The notes below the pieces were generated by a model. The model ran no database searches. It had not been told where the DNA came from and was given only the letters and a program-made list of their open reading frames with translations. DNA of 64,000 nt, from positions 78,741 to 142,740 of the forward strand of contig MNCI01009150.1 in the NCBI GenBank assembly GCA_015680685.1, given 5' to 3'. This document shows positions 35,620 to 49,400 of this stretch, in pieces. How positions within the stretch are numbered: the stretch's first letter is position 1; each line of letters opens with the position of its first letter. The stretch is from Gnetum montanum. Taxonomy: Eukaryota; Streptophyta; Gnetopsida; Gnetales; Gnetaceae. The position numbers and the translations under genes are program-made.

Positions 35620-37966
35620 TGTGATGTCCGAAAACATCAATGGCTAGAACACCAAGAGGTTATCAAGCATACAATCTAACCCTGGATCCGTGCAAGGGCC
35701 GTGTTGGAGAAAACGAAATTGGGGTGCCCTAAATAGTTTGGTCAATCAGATAGGGACTTACATGGTGTACAATAACTACATGCAAATAATAATTTTAAAA
35801 TGGATTACGCTGAGGTTGAATTAGAAGAAAATGTGGGATGCTCAATAATCGAAAAACATCAAAGTATGTAACCTTGACAATAAGCATGAACAAGTACATA
35901 GACATGCAACATATATGTAATAGCAAAAATGGAATGAGAGTCTAGATGAGGGAATGCACCACCCCAAAATCAGGGTATTTGATCTTTGTTTAGCTGATGA
36001 AGGTGTACAACTGATGTGTAGTACTAGACAGGCACAACTAACAATGGAACGATACGGTCATAGCTCCTAGATTGCTTCCAATGGGATGCCAACAAGAACT
36101 ATTGAGTCGATGCTTAGTCAAGAGCTATTACATTGGGTTGAAGAGAGATCAAGGAAGTGCTACTACTGGTATTTTTTATTTATTAACCTTCTATTCTCCA
36201 ATCTCTTTGCCAAAGCTTGCTACAAGAAGCCAACTACCAAAAAGCCAACCCTTTCAACATTGTTTTCTAGGGTATTTATAGGGCCAAAAGCGGGAGAGAG
36301 ACGTGGTTTGGACACCACGTGTCCTAGGTCCCACATGGCACAAATCATGAATGTGCTACGCTGACATGTGGTGCTACGCTCATGCGCTACACTACAGTGC
36401 TATGCTAAGTGGGACAAGGCTAGAAATGAGACTTGTTGAGCTATGATCATATCATTTGAATTGCATGTGCCAGAATCCAAAGGACTACCATGTTTTTACA
36501 AAACATGATCATATCAAATGCAAAGTGGAGCCTACGCTCCTGAACTACATCTTTCCTTCTCTCGCAAGTAAGGTCAAGCATAAGGACAACTTGAGGAATC
36601 AACAGGAGGTGCAAAAATAAAGCAAATTGCTAATCTTATCTATCGAGGAGATGCTAGAGCAGAAATGACCATTGCCAATGAGCTCTGGAGATACTAGAGA
36701 CTTCCTGAGGCTTCTTTGTAGGTGTTATGCTACTTACGCTATTTAGTGTAGCGAAGTAGCATGAATACCCGCATGCTACACTGTGCTACGCTGCGTAGCG
36801 TAGCGTAGTGTAGCAGCCAGTATCGAGATAAATCTTACTCAAAAATCAAAAGTACCCCTCTGAGGCCTAGTAAGGTAGGCTATCTCAACAACCAACCATT
36901 ACACTTTTCATGTTGAAGGAGCCTGAGACTTCCTCATTTCATCCCTAGGACACTTTTAGCCTTAGTATTCCCGCTACATTTTTTGGCATGGCATAGCGTA
37001 GCAACTAGTGTGACATGATTTCTAGCTTAATTTGCAATGCTTTATTAAGAGACTTTAATTGGGACCCGAGGGCAAAGTGGGATCGGTAGTCTTGAAGGTT
37101 AGAGCATGGCCAAGTGCAATTCTTTTGCTAGAAAAAATTGATGGAGGACCTTCGTGCATTCTGACCCTGCTACACTATGCTACGTTATGTAGTGTAGCAC
37201 AACGTAGTACCTAGTTTGGATTGAATTTGGACTTACTTTGGAAGTGATCTATAATGGGATATTAATCATATGCTGAGGTGGCAGTAGGACAAGCATTTTT
37301 CATGGTCGAAGTATTTGCAATTTTGTACCCCATGCTAAGAAAATCTGAGAAGAGAATTTTGTCATGCTTAGGCCTTACTATGTTATGCTATGTTATGTAT
37401 CATAGCATAGCGTAGCACTTAGATCAAGGTGATTTTTGATGATATTTTCCCTACATCATGTTGGTCACACTTCAAGGATGAAGTGGGGCAGGTATCTTGG
37501 AGAACTGAATCATTGCCAACTACATCTTTGATACCTAATCAATCTCCACATGGCCTACTATGTTATGTAGTGTAGTGTAGCATAGTACGTCTCACAATTT
37601 GAAAACTTATCAAACTGTTTAGTCCATCCTAAACACCTTCAATAGCTAGGCAGGCTAGAGACATTTGTCAAGCTAGGCAGGCTAGAGAGCGCAATGAGCT
37701 TGATGGTCTAGAAGATAGAAAATTTGTCAAATTGTACGATCCATCCCTAGTGCCTCTTTCATGAAAACTAGCCTCATGACTAGGTGCTATGTTGACTATG
37801 CTATAGATGGTGATAGGTAGGATCGGAAGCAACTTCATAGGCATTAGGACTTCTGGCACATCATTTTGTTTGCATGATCCAACATGACATTGCACTTGTA
37901 GAATTCCTTTCCCAAATTTTGAGACTATGCTGAATCATGAGAGTCCCCAAAATTGATGGTGTTTCA
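35620..37966 (-). repeat. C 3' LTR
   Basis: About 2,347 bp. Its right end GATGGTGTTTCA equals the LTR ends of A and B; the left end TGTGATGTCC is inferred by aligning with A. TATA box on the minus strand at 36271-36283 (CCCTATAAATACC). Interior crowded with CTACGCTA / GTAGCGTAGC words (36350-37590). Confidence 0.7.
36350..37590. repeat. GTAGCGTAGC word clusters in C LTR
   Basis: Clusters at 36355-36410, 36730-36815 ('gctgcgtagcgtagcgtag'), 36990, 37170-37215, 37380-37420 and 37560-37585, spaced about 200 bp. Many differ only by transitions. Confidence 0.7.
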
Positions 37967-39395
37967 ATGATCCCTCTCTGTTGATGTTTGGAGGATCTAC
38001 CCAAGAGACGTCGACAAAGAACACGAAACATCATGCTGAACACAACACCCACAACATTCATCAATGCCCACTTAGATAATCCTTTACTATGCTTGGGAGT
38101 GCTAGGAGAGCTAAGTATGATAGAGAAAGTGGACAGGTTTGAGAAAATTATGCTATGGAAAAGGAAAGGTGTAGGGTGTGTTATCATGAGCCGATGCCAT
38201 AGTGTGGTCCCTCATCGGAATGCTTATGAGGGATTCGACACACATGAGTGGCTTCTCCCTTTGGATTTTGACCTCTCATTGGAGTGTTTAGAGGTGGTTG
38301 ATCCAAAGCTGAGACCATTCCAAAGCAACTATGCCATTTTTCTTAGGCACTTGGCTACATGGTCCTTTTTTTTGAGGGTATTGTACACCCATGTTCATTC
38401 GAAGGTAATTGTGTCATCATTGTAGAATAAGTGTTTCCTTCCTGGGATGAGTTTGTATTACATCCATGTGGGGCTTTGACCTACCTATAGAGGCTTCCCA
38501 TGGGAGGAGTTGCATTACATCCATCATGGGCCTGGTGGTTGGGCATGGGAAAGGGATTTATGTGCATTGGAAAAGCTTGCCAAGAGGATGTCATAAATTG
38601 TAAGTATAGGGAGTGAAGATTAAGTTGGCTAAAGGAGATATGCACTCTCAAGTAACTAAGTTGATTGAAGCATGTACTTTGGAATAAGGTAATGTCTTGT
38701 TCTCATGGTGGAACGCATTCATGAATGACGCCATCATGGCTTTTATCCTACAAACACAATAGAGAGAAAACCATAAGAAACAACCATCAAGGGAAGTGAG
38801 GGCGAAGTCCTGCTTGCTTGGGACACTACCAGGGTGGCAAGTGTTACATCTAACATGTGCAATGTCTAAAGTAGGAAGGATAATGCAGGCTTTGACAATG
38901 GTAGGCCAGAAAGCTTCAATGGCCCTACTAAAAATGAGCATTAAAAAGGTTGGGAGCAATGATGATGCAGGTTCTTAGGAATCCCTACCAAAGAAAAGCA
39001 TTATAAAATCTAGCTGCAAGGTAACAAGCCTAACAGTTGAATGTCTTTTTGGACTCTGATGATGGCGAGGGCTAGAGGATGGTAGCATTGTGGCTTGGCC
39101 ATAATAGTGCTAGGACTCCAACAGCAGGTGTTGATGGCAGGAGCTATGACCAAGGTGATTGGTAGTGGTAACGATAGCTCTGGAAGGTTACTAAGATGTC
39201 AAACAACATCTCCATAAGATCAACAAGATGCTAGGGATGGTGATGCTACATGTGTCCTAGACGACTTTTTCTTGATGACATGAACTTCATTCTGGAACTA
39301 CAATTTTCCATCCCATTCTACCTAGGGAGCTTAAATATATGCATGCTCGCTTGTTTACAAGTTCACATGTATGAACTGGAAGGTGTTGCACTACA
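37967..39395 (-). other. C 3' UTR with polypurine tract
   Basis: Polypurine tract CAACAGAGAGGGATCAT (minus strand, 37967-37983). A block at about 38690-38770 ('gtgtttgtaggat' on the minus strand) matches A and B. The 145-aa plus-strand ORF at 37988-38425 has no counterpart in A or B at this place and is not called. Confidence 0.55.
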
Positions 39396-39790
39396 AACCT
39401 AGTTTTAGGTCTTGGTAGACCGTTGAACATGTTATTTTAAAGTCCTATCAAACCATGATCTTGGTTTAAGATCTGGGTAGATTGAGCTATGCTAGTTTAA
39501 CCTCCCAACAAATCATTGTGCTAGTTTAACGTCCTAATAGATAGAGGATGACTAGTTTAAGGTGGCAGTGGACCATGCTGTGGATGCCAATTTTATGTCA
39601 TGCCCTAGGGACAATTTGTGGGTGCCAGTTTTATGTCATGGCCCAAAGGCATGTTGTGCCAATTTAACATTATAGCAGATGTTCTATTCTAGTTTTACAT
39701 TGTAGTGAATGATCTATGCTAGTTTATAGTCATAGTGGACTATCTATGCCAATTTATAGTCATAGCAGACTATTTGTGGTTAACTTGCTT
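39396..39790 (-). repeat. C border array (INT / 3' UTR)
   Basis: At least nine units with 'tagtttaagg', 'ccagttttatgtcatgg' or 'agtttatagtcatagtgga'. Same motif and place as in A and B. Confidence 0.78.
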
Positions 39791-39799
39791 CATGTTCGT

Positions 39800-41024
39800 C
39801 ATAATCTTGTATATTAAGTGTAGTATGGCTTTAGGTAAAAATGATTAACAGGATTCAAAAATTCGTTTCCATTTGAATTAACCAGTTTGAATGCCCCATT
39901 CTCATATGCTTTTGTAACTACAAAAGGGCCTTCCCAATTGGCTAAGAATTTGCTTGTGGGTTCATGAATGGCCTTGAGGACTAAGTCTCTCTTTTTGATC
40001 GATCGTTGGTGCAAATCATAGTGATGTTTCTACTGTTACTTATCTTGGTACCATTCAATGTGGTTAAGTGTTTGGGTGCACTCCTCCTCTACAGAGTCAA
40101 GGTCAATGATGCTTGACTCATTGTTTTGAGCCTCATCCATGATGTTTGAAAGGACCATTCGAAGTAATGGGACCTACAATTAAAGAGGGAACACTACTTT
40201 AGATCTATATATGAAACTATATGGAGTCTTACCTGTAGCTGTTCTGCATGTCATGTGATAAGCCCAAAGCACGTAGAGGATTTGCTTGTTCCATCGCCTC
40301 TTGCTACTGTTAAGCATCTTTTTCAAAAGATTGATAATGACTTTATTGGTAGCCTCTACTTGGCCATTTTCCTAGAGGTAATATGACGATGAGAAAGAAT
40401 GCTTGATATAAAGACTTTCGTAGAAGGCTTTGGTTTCTACACTACTAAATTATGGTCCGTTGTCGGTAACGATGGTTATGGGAAGGCCAAACCATGTAAC
40501 TATGTTATCTAAAATGAACTTGCAAACCTATTGGGACATGATCTTTCTAAGAGGAATGGATTCTACCCACTTCATAAAGTATTTAGTTGTGGTAATAATG
40601 AAACTTTTCCCTGCAAAATACTTAGGTGTAATGGATCTTATGATGTCTAGTCCCTAACATTGGAAAAGTCATGTGATCTGTGTGGTATGTAATTTAGTAG
40701 GCAACACATGTATAAAGTTCCATAGTGTTGACACACATTGCATGTTCTAACCTTAGCAATGCAATCGCGTTCCATGTGAGGCCAATAGTAGCCCAGATGC
40801 CTAATCTTTGCTGCCATAGCTCTAGGAGATATTTTCCCTCCACATAGTTCCTCATGAACCTCATCAATTATTTTTTGTGCTTCCTCCCCACTAACACAAG
40901 CTAGAAATATCCCATCATACGAGCATTTTCATAGAGTGTTGTCTTCTATGAGGACATATTGCTGCACTTGCTTTCGTATTGCATCCTCTTGGGCAGGTGT
41001 CAGGCTGTGTGGGGGTTCACCATG
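39800..41024 (-). pseudogene. C integrase
   Basis: Zinc-binding region with LGYYWPHMERDCIAK and CNVCQ near 40740-40800, core remnants, and a C-terminal end LANWEGPFVVTKAYENGAF then NHFYLKPYYT (39814-40014). Stops and frameshifts throughout. Confidence 0.78.
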
Positions 41025-41670
41025 TTAGAGGTATGTTTTAACATCATCATAACATTCTCGAGTGTGAGCTAAACTCACAGATGTAATGTGTGTTGTGTGA
41101 ATGATGGGTTCAATGCATTTTATTATTGTAATAAGAAAGGTAGCAAACATGTGTGGCACTACACTCAGGGCCAATGTTGCTAATGCATCAGCTATAGAAT
41201 TTTCATTGTGAGGTACGTATTGGACATCCAGGGTTGCAAATTGCTTTAGCAAATATTTGGCTAAATCATAGTAAGGCTATAAATTTTGTGCCTTGCAAGC
41301 AAATTCCTTTGTAACTTGATTAATGACTAATTGTGAGTCACCTCTAATTGCTATGTTTTGGATTCCTAACTCTCTAGCTACTAGAATACCCCTAAGGAGG
41401 CCCTTGTGTTCTACTATGTTGTTTGTGAAAAGAAACGTGAAGTGATATGCAAAAATTTAAATCTCCCCATAAGGATATGTGAGGAAAATGGTAGCACTAC
41501 CACCTTCAAAAATGCAGTTGACGCACCATCAAAATGTAGGATGGCTTTGAAGTCTGTAGGTACTAGGCTTATGCTACCAATGTGCTCACCTAAAAACTTA
41601 GGCTCTATCACTACCTGGTCATTGGTAGGTGAAGCTGTAATTTGCATAGCTATTGCTTGATCCTTTATAG
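41025..41670 (-). pseudogene. C archaeal-type RNase H
   Basis: AILHFDGAST (about 41530) and the C-terminal VQYVPHNENSIADALATLAL (41160-41220) match aRH of B. A frameshift follows FDGAST. Confidence 0.75.
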
Positions 41671-43330
41671 ATGATTGTACTACATAGTGTAGATCAAATT
41701 CCACGGTTATGGCTTTCCATCTGGCTATCCTACTAGTTTTGTATATACTAGTTGTAATAGTATGAAGTATGTTATTCTTGAAAATAATGTTTACTTGGCT
41801 TTGAAACAAGTAATGCCTCCATTTATTAAGTGCAAACACTAAAGTAAGACAATTTTTCTCTACTTCATTGTATTTTGCTTCATAGCTACCAATGCATGGC
41901 TCAAGTAGTAGATAGGGATTTTAGAACCATCATTTCTCTTTTGGCATAGCAAATCGGTAATGGACATGTCTAAAGTGGTGAGATAAATGTAAAAAGGCTT
42001 GTCTCTCTGTGGAGGATAAATAGTGGGAAGATGGACAAGCTCTTTCTTTAATTTATCAAAAGCTTCTTAACATTGATTTTTCCATTCAAAGTTAACTCCC
42101 TTTCTTAACAAGTGTTGCATCGGATGCAACTTGTTAGTTAACCTTGCGATAAATCTTCTTATGAATTATACCCTGCCCTACAGCCCACATAACTCCTTAA
42201 GGTTTGTAGGTGGTGCCAAGTTAACGATGGCCTTAACCTTATCGGGGTCCACACGTATCCCCGTTTCGGCCACTACAAAACCTAGCATGCATCCAGTTTT
42301 AACTCCAAAAACACATTTTCTAAGGTTGAGGTGAAGGCCATACCTACAACAACGTTGAGGGACCAAGTTCAGGTCATTTTCATGGTCAAGGGATTTTTTA
42401 GATTTAACAACTATGTCATCCATGTAATCATTTAACTTTTCCAAAAGGTAGTCACTAAAGCTATACGTCATCGCATGCTGATATGTCACTCCTACATTCT
42501 TTAGCTCAAAGGACATCATCATGTAACAAAAGGTTCCCCAAGGGGTCATGGAGGTAGTTGCTAACTGATGCTTCGAGTTTATGTAGATCTGATTATAGCT
42601 TGAGAATCCATCCATAAAGGATAATAAGGCATGTCTAGCTGTAGTATCAATGAGTTGGTCAATGTTAGGCAATGGGAAATCATCCTTAATTGTTGCCTTA
42701 TTCAAATCCCAGAAGTCTATATAGATTTGTATACCCCCAGTTTTCTTAGAAATGACTACAATGTTTGATATCCATTCTGAATAATCAACTACCTAAATGA
42801 ACCCAGCCTGGTAAAGTTTAGTTATTTTTCCATGTACAACTAAGGTAATCTCTATTTTAATCTTGCGAGCTTTTTGTTTAACTACTTTGACTCATGAATC
42901 TAGTATGATATTGTGTTATATGATGCATGGGTATAAGCATGGCATGTCTTTGTACAACCATGAAAACACTTTGGCATTATCATTGAGGACTTTAGAAATG
43001 TCTTGTTGAACTTATGACTCTAGCAAAGAGCTAACTTTTAATGTTGTTGCCTTCCCTTTGGATGTGGTCACAAGGATTTCAATAAGGGGATCCTCAATTA
43101 CATCACCAGCTTCTAGATCTAAGGCCTACACTAGATGTTCGAGCCAGTCTAGGGGTGTTCCTAAGGATGCTATGTAGTTGTCATAAGAGGGTGGTTTGAA
43201 GTCTACCAACTCTACGTTCAAGCATCTCATAAACTTGTTGTGGGGCCCTACTAGAATTAAGGGTGAACAGAGATCATCATACATAGCCATTTTTTTCTTC
43301 TTTAAGCACTCCTACAATAATAAGAAAAAC
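41671..43330 (-). pseudogene. C reverse transcriptase and RNase H
   Basis: RT is open from 42705 to 42178 with KATIKDDFPLPNIDQL, MTPWGTFCYMMMSFEL and the catalytic NDYMDDIVVKSK intact, ending VDPDKVKAIVNL. RNase H lies below this (about 41700-42100). The N-terminal RT (LEAGDVIEDPLIEILVT near 43080) has stops. Confidence 0.83.
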
Positions 43331-43389
43331 AAACAAATTCAAGTGATACCTGCTTACCATAGCAACATGCAATGAAATATATGCAAGGT

Positions 43390-43680
43390 AATTACGTAAT
43401 ATTAAAAAGTTGCCAATTTAAGGTCTTAGCAGACCATGACCATGCAAAATCATATGTCAAAATTTCCAATTTAAGGTCATAGTGGACCATCCCTATGACT
43501 AGAGTATAGAGTGAATTTTAAAATTACTAGTTTAAGGTCATAGCAGACTGTAACCATGCAACATTACATGCTAAAAATTTCCAATTTAAGGTCATAGCAG
43601 ACTATTATTGAGCAACATTATAAATCAAAACTGTGAGTTTAAGGTCATAGCAGACTACTATTGAGCAACATTATAAGAAT
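43390..43680 (-). repeat. C border array (antisense gene / RT)
   Basis: Five to six units of about 58 bp, each 'tttaaggtcatagcagact' plus 'gaccatgcaacattat'-like spacer. The cleanest array of its type in the window. Confidence 0.82.
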
Positions 43681-43824
43681 GAGGTGAATATTTTGATATG
43701 TTTACATGCTATGCTGTAGTAGACATGGGGTGTCCCATGCTACGCTGCAAGGGACAAGGGTGTTTTGCGTTACGCGCGGAACATGGAACGTCTTGAAAAG
43801 TAATAGGTGTTGTAACCCTATAAG

Positions 43825-43837
43825 CTATAAATAGGGG
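43825..43837 (+). promoter_or_regulatory. TATA box of C antisense gene
   Basis: CTATAAATAGGGG lies about 115 bp before the ATG at 43952, on the strand of the antisense gene. B has a matching box (56231-56243, minus). Confidence 0.65.
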
Positions 43838-43951
43838 ATTACCCATGGCAATCCCATCATTTTTACTATCAAAGCTATTACCCAAAGCGTAGCGTGGTTA
43901 GGATAGAAAGCTAACATAATAGTCGATACAGCCGAGTTTGACAACAAAACA

Positions 43952-44527
43952 ATGGTGCATAGGAGTGAACGTAGGCATCAGCGTCTTGCCAATGTAGACA
44001 AAGGGGAGCACACCCTGCGACGTCTTCCCAGGGTGCCCATCGAGGAATGATAGGAAGCACCAACTACTCGGTAAGTTGCTACGCTACCTTTGTTTACCTT
44101 GTGTGATTTATTAAGTGGGATTGTTACTATGGTCACTGCACCCTAGTCACCTTTGCTACACTATAAGTGTTGTTGTCATGTCCTCAACCACCACTGTAGC
44201 TACTACGCTAACTATTGCAACTTTAGTCATAGCCGATGTGGTGATTGCTATGCTACGGTTGGTACGTGGTACTACCTTAACCACCATAGTTGGGAGAAGG
44301 TGATGCACCATTTCGAGAGTTTGGAAGGTTTTCGATGGCGTAGCACACATTCAATGTAGCATAGCATCCATGGAGGGAGTTCTAATAGCGTAGCACATGT
44401 TCTAAGCAGTGTAGCATGTGTAAAGGGAGTTTTTTGTTTGTATTTTATCCTATTATATTCCATGTAGTAAACATTTTGTGTTCCTTTCTGAGCTATGTTA
44501 CTTTTATCAGCATGACTGACATGCTGT
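43952..44527 (+). pseudogene. C antisense gene: exon 1 and first part of intron 1
   Basis: Exon 1 43952-44070 (MVHRSERRHQRLANVDKGEH...RRLPRVPIEE, two stops, EAPTTR) ends CG then donor GTAAGTTG, leaving the same phase as exon 1 in A and B. Intron 1 carries CTACGCTA words (44090-44400) and is cut at 44527 by B. Continues at 63140. Confidence 0.7.
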
Positions 44528-45876
44528 TGAAACACCACAAAATTCTAGGTTCAGTACTTCTCCAACAAGAATCAAGCTAAAATCGTGATGCTCCCCACCA
44601 TGACTAAAGCTTGACGGCTTTACAAACAGCTTTAAATAGAGTCAAACTAAGCAAGAAATGGTTCCCCAAGACCCACAAAAGACTACGGCAACATCTGGCA
44701 TCGAACCCAGAAAAATTTTGAGCCCAAAATACTTGGTTTTCACTAGGCCCAATGTGAGACTTCAAAGACTACCTGAAACAGGCACTTCAGAGCAAGATTC
44801 TCACAAGACATCAACTCTCATAGGTAGGGCAACTGTTAGGCATCATCATGGGCTCAAGAAAATTGATTTTTGACCTTGAAATCACACACTTGGAAGTACA
44901 CACGTTGAGCATGTACCTCCTGCACACCCAGTGTATACGTGCAATGTGCATCATCCAGCATGCAACACAGTGTACATCAGTGGAAATCTTCTAGAACCAT
45001 GTCAGATCAAGTCCAACTGAGCTGAACATCCACAGGCAACATTCTCGTAACATCCGAGTTCAAATTTGAGGGCCAAATTGGATATTTCCTACTATAACAG
45101 TAGTTTGTAAAAATGAAATCTTTTATTTTAGTCAAGTCTATATGCTGAGTTCACATGCCCAGCATGTACACGTTAGCATGCAGCATGCTGCATAGTTGTA
45201 ATATTCTTTGCACCCGGACAATAGAGCCACCTGTCATCCGACCCCAAATTATCTCACCCACGGCCACTCATACCCTTCCATATCTGAATCCAGCACTCAA
45301 AACCCTCATAAAAACCCCAATTTTTCACTAGATCGGGGCTAGCAATTCCGACAAACACAGACAAAAAAACTGGAACATGGAGAACACTAAGCAAATCAAA
45401 GCAAGAACCCCCATACGCTAGACTTCAACCCTACATGCTAAGTATACAACCTTCATGTTGTGCTTACAGTTTAAACTAGCACACCATCAGCTTTTGGCAT
45501 CCATCGGGGCCCTTCGTCTGCCTCATGTCAAATCTACGACTGCGTTTGGACTAGTGCACTGCAATTCTCATATGGCAATAAAATTATTTTGTTTCTGCTT
45601 GAAATTTGTCACAATTTTTGTTTATTCTGGTTCATTCCTTTTTTTTAAGTTAATGCAAATTTACATTAATCATGTTGTTTACACATAACCCAGCATATTG
45701 CATATTGGAATACATTGGGAAAATCCTTGTCTGATCCACATGCGGAACACCCAAGGTACTCTACCTTCGCCCATTCCAGCTCGTCCTCAAGCGAAGGTAG
45801 GGTCTTCTGTATCTGTGTGTAGATCTCTTGGTGTTCATTTTATTCTAGCCTCGCACCAACGATTTCGAACAGTACA
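44528..45876 (+). repeat. B 5' LTR
   Basis: 1,349 bp, TGAAACACC...AGTACA. Matches 61727-63134 throughout with scattered transitions. It lacks about 25 bp of 'gcgtgtacg' words present in the 3' LTR at 61951-61980. Confidence 0.9.
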
Positions 45877-45881
45877 GAAAA

Positions 45882-45899
45882 TGGCATAGAAGGAGGGCC
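45882..45899 (+). other. B primer binding site (tRNA-Asn)
   Basis: TGGCATAGAAGGAGGGCC, five bases after the LTR. Same site as in A with small changes from the tRNA-Asn complement. Confidence 0.65.
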
Positions 45900-46039
45900 T
45901 GAAACTGTTTAAATCTACTCTGATCTCATACACACGTCCCCTATGCTTCTGATCTACCACCTCGTTTTCTCATATTTACATTGCGTCAACATTAAATCTA
46001 ATTTTGCAACTCTCTGAATTTGAGTCTTTTTCCGTAGAA

Positions 46040-46390
46040 ATCTTAGCATCTACAAGCTTCCTGGCAACCTGCACGCTGTAGACCCTATCTACACACTGCC
46101 TAGCAACCTGCATGTTGTAGACCCTATCTACACGCTTCCTGATAACCTGCACATTGTAGACCCTCTCGACATGCTACCTGACAACCTGCACGTTGTAGAC
46201 TCTATCTACACGCTGCCTGACAACCTGCATGCTATGACCTCAATTTACACGTTGCCTGATAACATGGACGCTGTGACCTCAGTTTACACGCTGTGACCAA
46301 TTTTTGTACGTTGGTCGCTAAAGTTTGTACGCTTGGACCCAGTCCATATGCTGTGCAAATAGGTTGCACGCTACCAACTTAGGTGTATGT
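46040..46390 (+). repeat. B leader repeat
   Basis: Five to six units of about 40 bp ('caacctgcacgctgtagacc' then 'ctatctacacgctgcctga'), then looser 'cacgctgtgacc' units up to the gag start. The GCACGCTG word recurs in the LTR and near the antisense promoter. Confidence 0.75.
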
Positions 46391-46485
46391 TGATAAACAC
46401 ACCCATTTCATACTTGGCCAAATCCTCACCTATACACCCTAACATTGTATCCCTTCCATCATGTTACATTTATGACCTTTTCACC

Positions 46486-49400
46486 ATGAATACCGCCAAC
46501 ACCAACATTTCAACCAAGTCCATTCTGGATACCGTGGGCCCCATGACGATACCGATGCCTGTTATGCAATCCATACGGGTCCATGGTGAAGTTAATCCTT
46601 GGGGAGGACCCTCCCGATCTCTCAGACTACAAGGGAAGAATCCATCATTCAACGTTATCACACAGGAACAATATAATTTTATATGCGTAAAAATCCAAGC
46701 CGGCTTAGCAGTGGATCAAACTGAAATGGAGGCTAAAAGGCAATATGAACTATTTCATAGGGGAGGACATGAGTTCATCCCTTCCCTGTATGACGTCATC
46801 CCTCTTCCAGAGCACTACCCTGAACTTATCTCACAGCTCCTCCTAGCTAGGAATCATTCTTTAGACTAGCCTATGCTAAATCCTCAATTGGAAGAGGAGG
46901 ATGACTTTGCAGCTCAGTCCAAACATGAAGANCAAATCCTCAATTGGAAGAGGAGGATGACTTTGCAGCTCAGTCCAAACATGAAGATTCATACCATACC
47001 CTTATCCCACAAACTTATGTGACCCCATTGTTTCACCCATTCACAGGGGAAACTACGTCCCTCCAGTCATTTAAAACCACTTAAGCACATATGCCTCAAC
47101 AAGAAGCATCCACACTTATTCCCACTCCCCCAGTGACCGATACCCAACTCAATATACCCCTTGCCACTATTCCTTCCATTATCACATTATCCCATCTCTT
47201 GCAAATACAACCCCAACAACAACCCCCGCAAACCAATGTGGGAGCAACCTTCCCACCCCGAGTGATCAGGATGCCATATGTGATACCTACTTCTACATTC
47301 GCGCACTATATACCACAGATCCAAACCCAAAGAACACCCTTCATCACTTCAACTCAACAAGTTCAGGGCATTCCCTTACAAATCATGATGGGACAGTGGG
47401 CTGGGACTAGTACACAAGCGCATCAACCCCCTAACTACAACGTACTACCTCCTACCATTTGCACCCATGAACATCCCTCAAGTACAACAACAACAACAAC
47501 AACAACCCTTTCCTTACAATATGCCACCCTTAGTAGCACCTACCATGAATATTCCACAAGCACAACCTCCAACCACTCAACTTTCCTCTTTCCCACCCAC
47601 CATACAATGATCTAACTTGTATACTACACAACATAATCAATCTTCCATCTCACCTAGTGCCCAAGACTAGGTTGAAGCCAAAAAACTGATGCAGGTGCTA
47701 ACTGACGAGGTCAAGTGCCTCAAAACAGCTACCGACAAAGAGCTTAAGATAGTAGATTTCTATCAAGATGTCCCTATTAGCTCTTCGATTCCACCTCTAA
47801 CATTTCATAAAGGTGTTTCCCTCCCCACATTAACCAAATACAATGGGAAAATAGACCCTAACACCCATCTTGTAACGTTTAGACTAGAGTGCGTGTTACT
47901 TCAGGCCTGGCCACATGCCATCTTGCGAGTGTTGCCCATGTCCCTCACAGGGAGAGAACTTGACTAGTATCGAGCATTACCCTGAAACTCCATATCTTCT
48001 TTGGAAGATTTATTACACTAGTTTGTTACCAGGTTCAAGTATAACTTAAAGCCTGACGCAACACTTGAAGCCTCATACAGGTCAAGCAAGCACCGCTTCA
48101 ACTTGTTCAAAAATTTATTCAACGGTGGAGTGCTGCCCTCAATGAGCTCTATGAGCTAATCCCAGAGACTTATCTTCTGACTATTCTAAAAGGGGCCATT
48201 AATGATTTTGTGCAGTCCAAATTATACTATCTTAACGCACACACTCTTAGACAAGCATTTGTACAAATAAAGAACATAGAAGAGGCAGCCCAAAATAGTC
48301 ATGACCCTGCCTATTCAGCCTTTAAAAATCAACATAATAAGAAAGACAAAGAAAAGGCTAAAGCAACTATAGCAGTAGTAGTGGAAACACAACAAACAAG
48401 TATGGGACAACAAGGTAAACTGCCTACTGCCCCTACTAACTATGTTAGACCTGCTCCCGCTACTGCACCCGAACTGTCCACATCACAAAATCCTACACCA
48501 GGTTGTGCAAGAAACTTCGAGAAGAGAGACCCCACTCAATACACGCCGTTGCCCATGAAACCCTCACAATTATTTGACGAACTCTTGAAGGTCGAGCTAA
48601 TGAAACATAAACAATTGTCCCCCGCAGCATTCCAAAGACATGATCAATTCTGTCAGTTGGTCGAGAACCCAAGCTTGGCAATGCTAGATGAGCCCCCAGT
48701 TCTAAGAGGCTTTAGAATAGACTTCTTTTGTGATTATCATCAATGCAATGGGCATGGCACTAACTATTGTTTCACCCTAAAACAAGATATTCAACAGATG
48801 ATCGACGAAGGTGAGATCACTTTTGATGAGGCCAACCCGGTCAAACCACAAAACCAAGCCATGGGCATATATAAGGATCCTCTAAATACCAAGGAAGCTC
48901 CATACGTAATTAACCTGATCTACTTAGACAACAAACAATAAGCACCTAGGATTAACACCATTTACTCAAATAATGAACAAAAAATGCCTAAGAGACCATT
49001 TGTAGTTTGTATTCCTCCTACTGCACAAACACCCACGCCTCAATCATCATACTCTCCATGTAATCTTCCTACCCCGCAAGGACACTATGTCATCAAGATA
49101 CCCCCCACGATGGCAGCCTCTACCATACCACCAAAACCATACATGGTGCATTTACCTCCCATGGCTACTACCGCAAACATGCCACCTCCTACTTGGCCCA
49201 CTCCCTATGTAGTCCGAGTGCCACCTGCAGTCGCAACTTCAGATAACCAACTCCATATGTTGTCAGGATACCCTAACATCCTGATAACCACTAACCTTTT
49301 GCCCTACAAACACAAAATAAACCAACCTCGTATGTTGTTAAGGTGCCTAGGTAGCCTAACACTCAACCACCTTCAACCATCCAATCGCAACCCCAGCCTA

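Larger units (their letters stand above)
35620..44527 (-). mobile_element. C: Tat-lineage element, left part (interrupted by B)
   Basis: Reading the minus strand leftward from the B insertion: start of the antisense gene, array, RT, RH, aRH, INT, array, 3' UTR, polypurine tract, 3' LTR. The rest resumes at 63140 and leaves the window. A candidate target duplication is cttcc (35615-35619), but its partner is outside. Related to A and B, though its LTR is longer and its word repeat different. Confidence 0.82.

Noticed and set aside
37988-38425. 145-aa plus-strand ORF at the C LTR border
   Set aside because: It overlaps the polypurine tract, lies in the 3' UTR of a minus-strand element, and has no counterpart at the same place in A or B.
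43390-43680. CRISPR-like or satellite array
   Set aside because: Units are degenerate, spacers are themselves related, and the arrays belong to plant retroelements.
44115-44359. Short overlapping ORFs in intron 1 of the C antisense gene
   Set aside because: They translate CTACGCTA-type words and have no counterpart in A or B.
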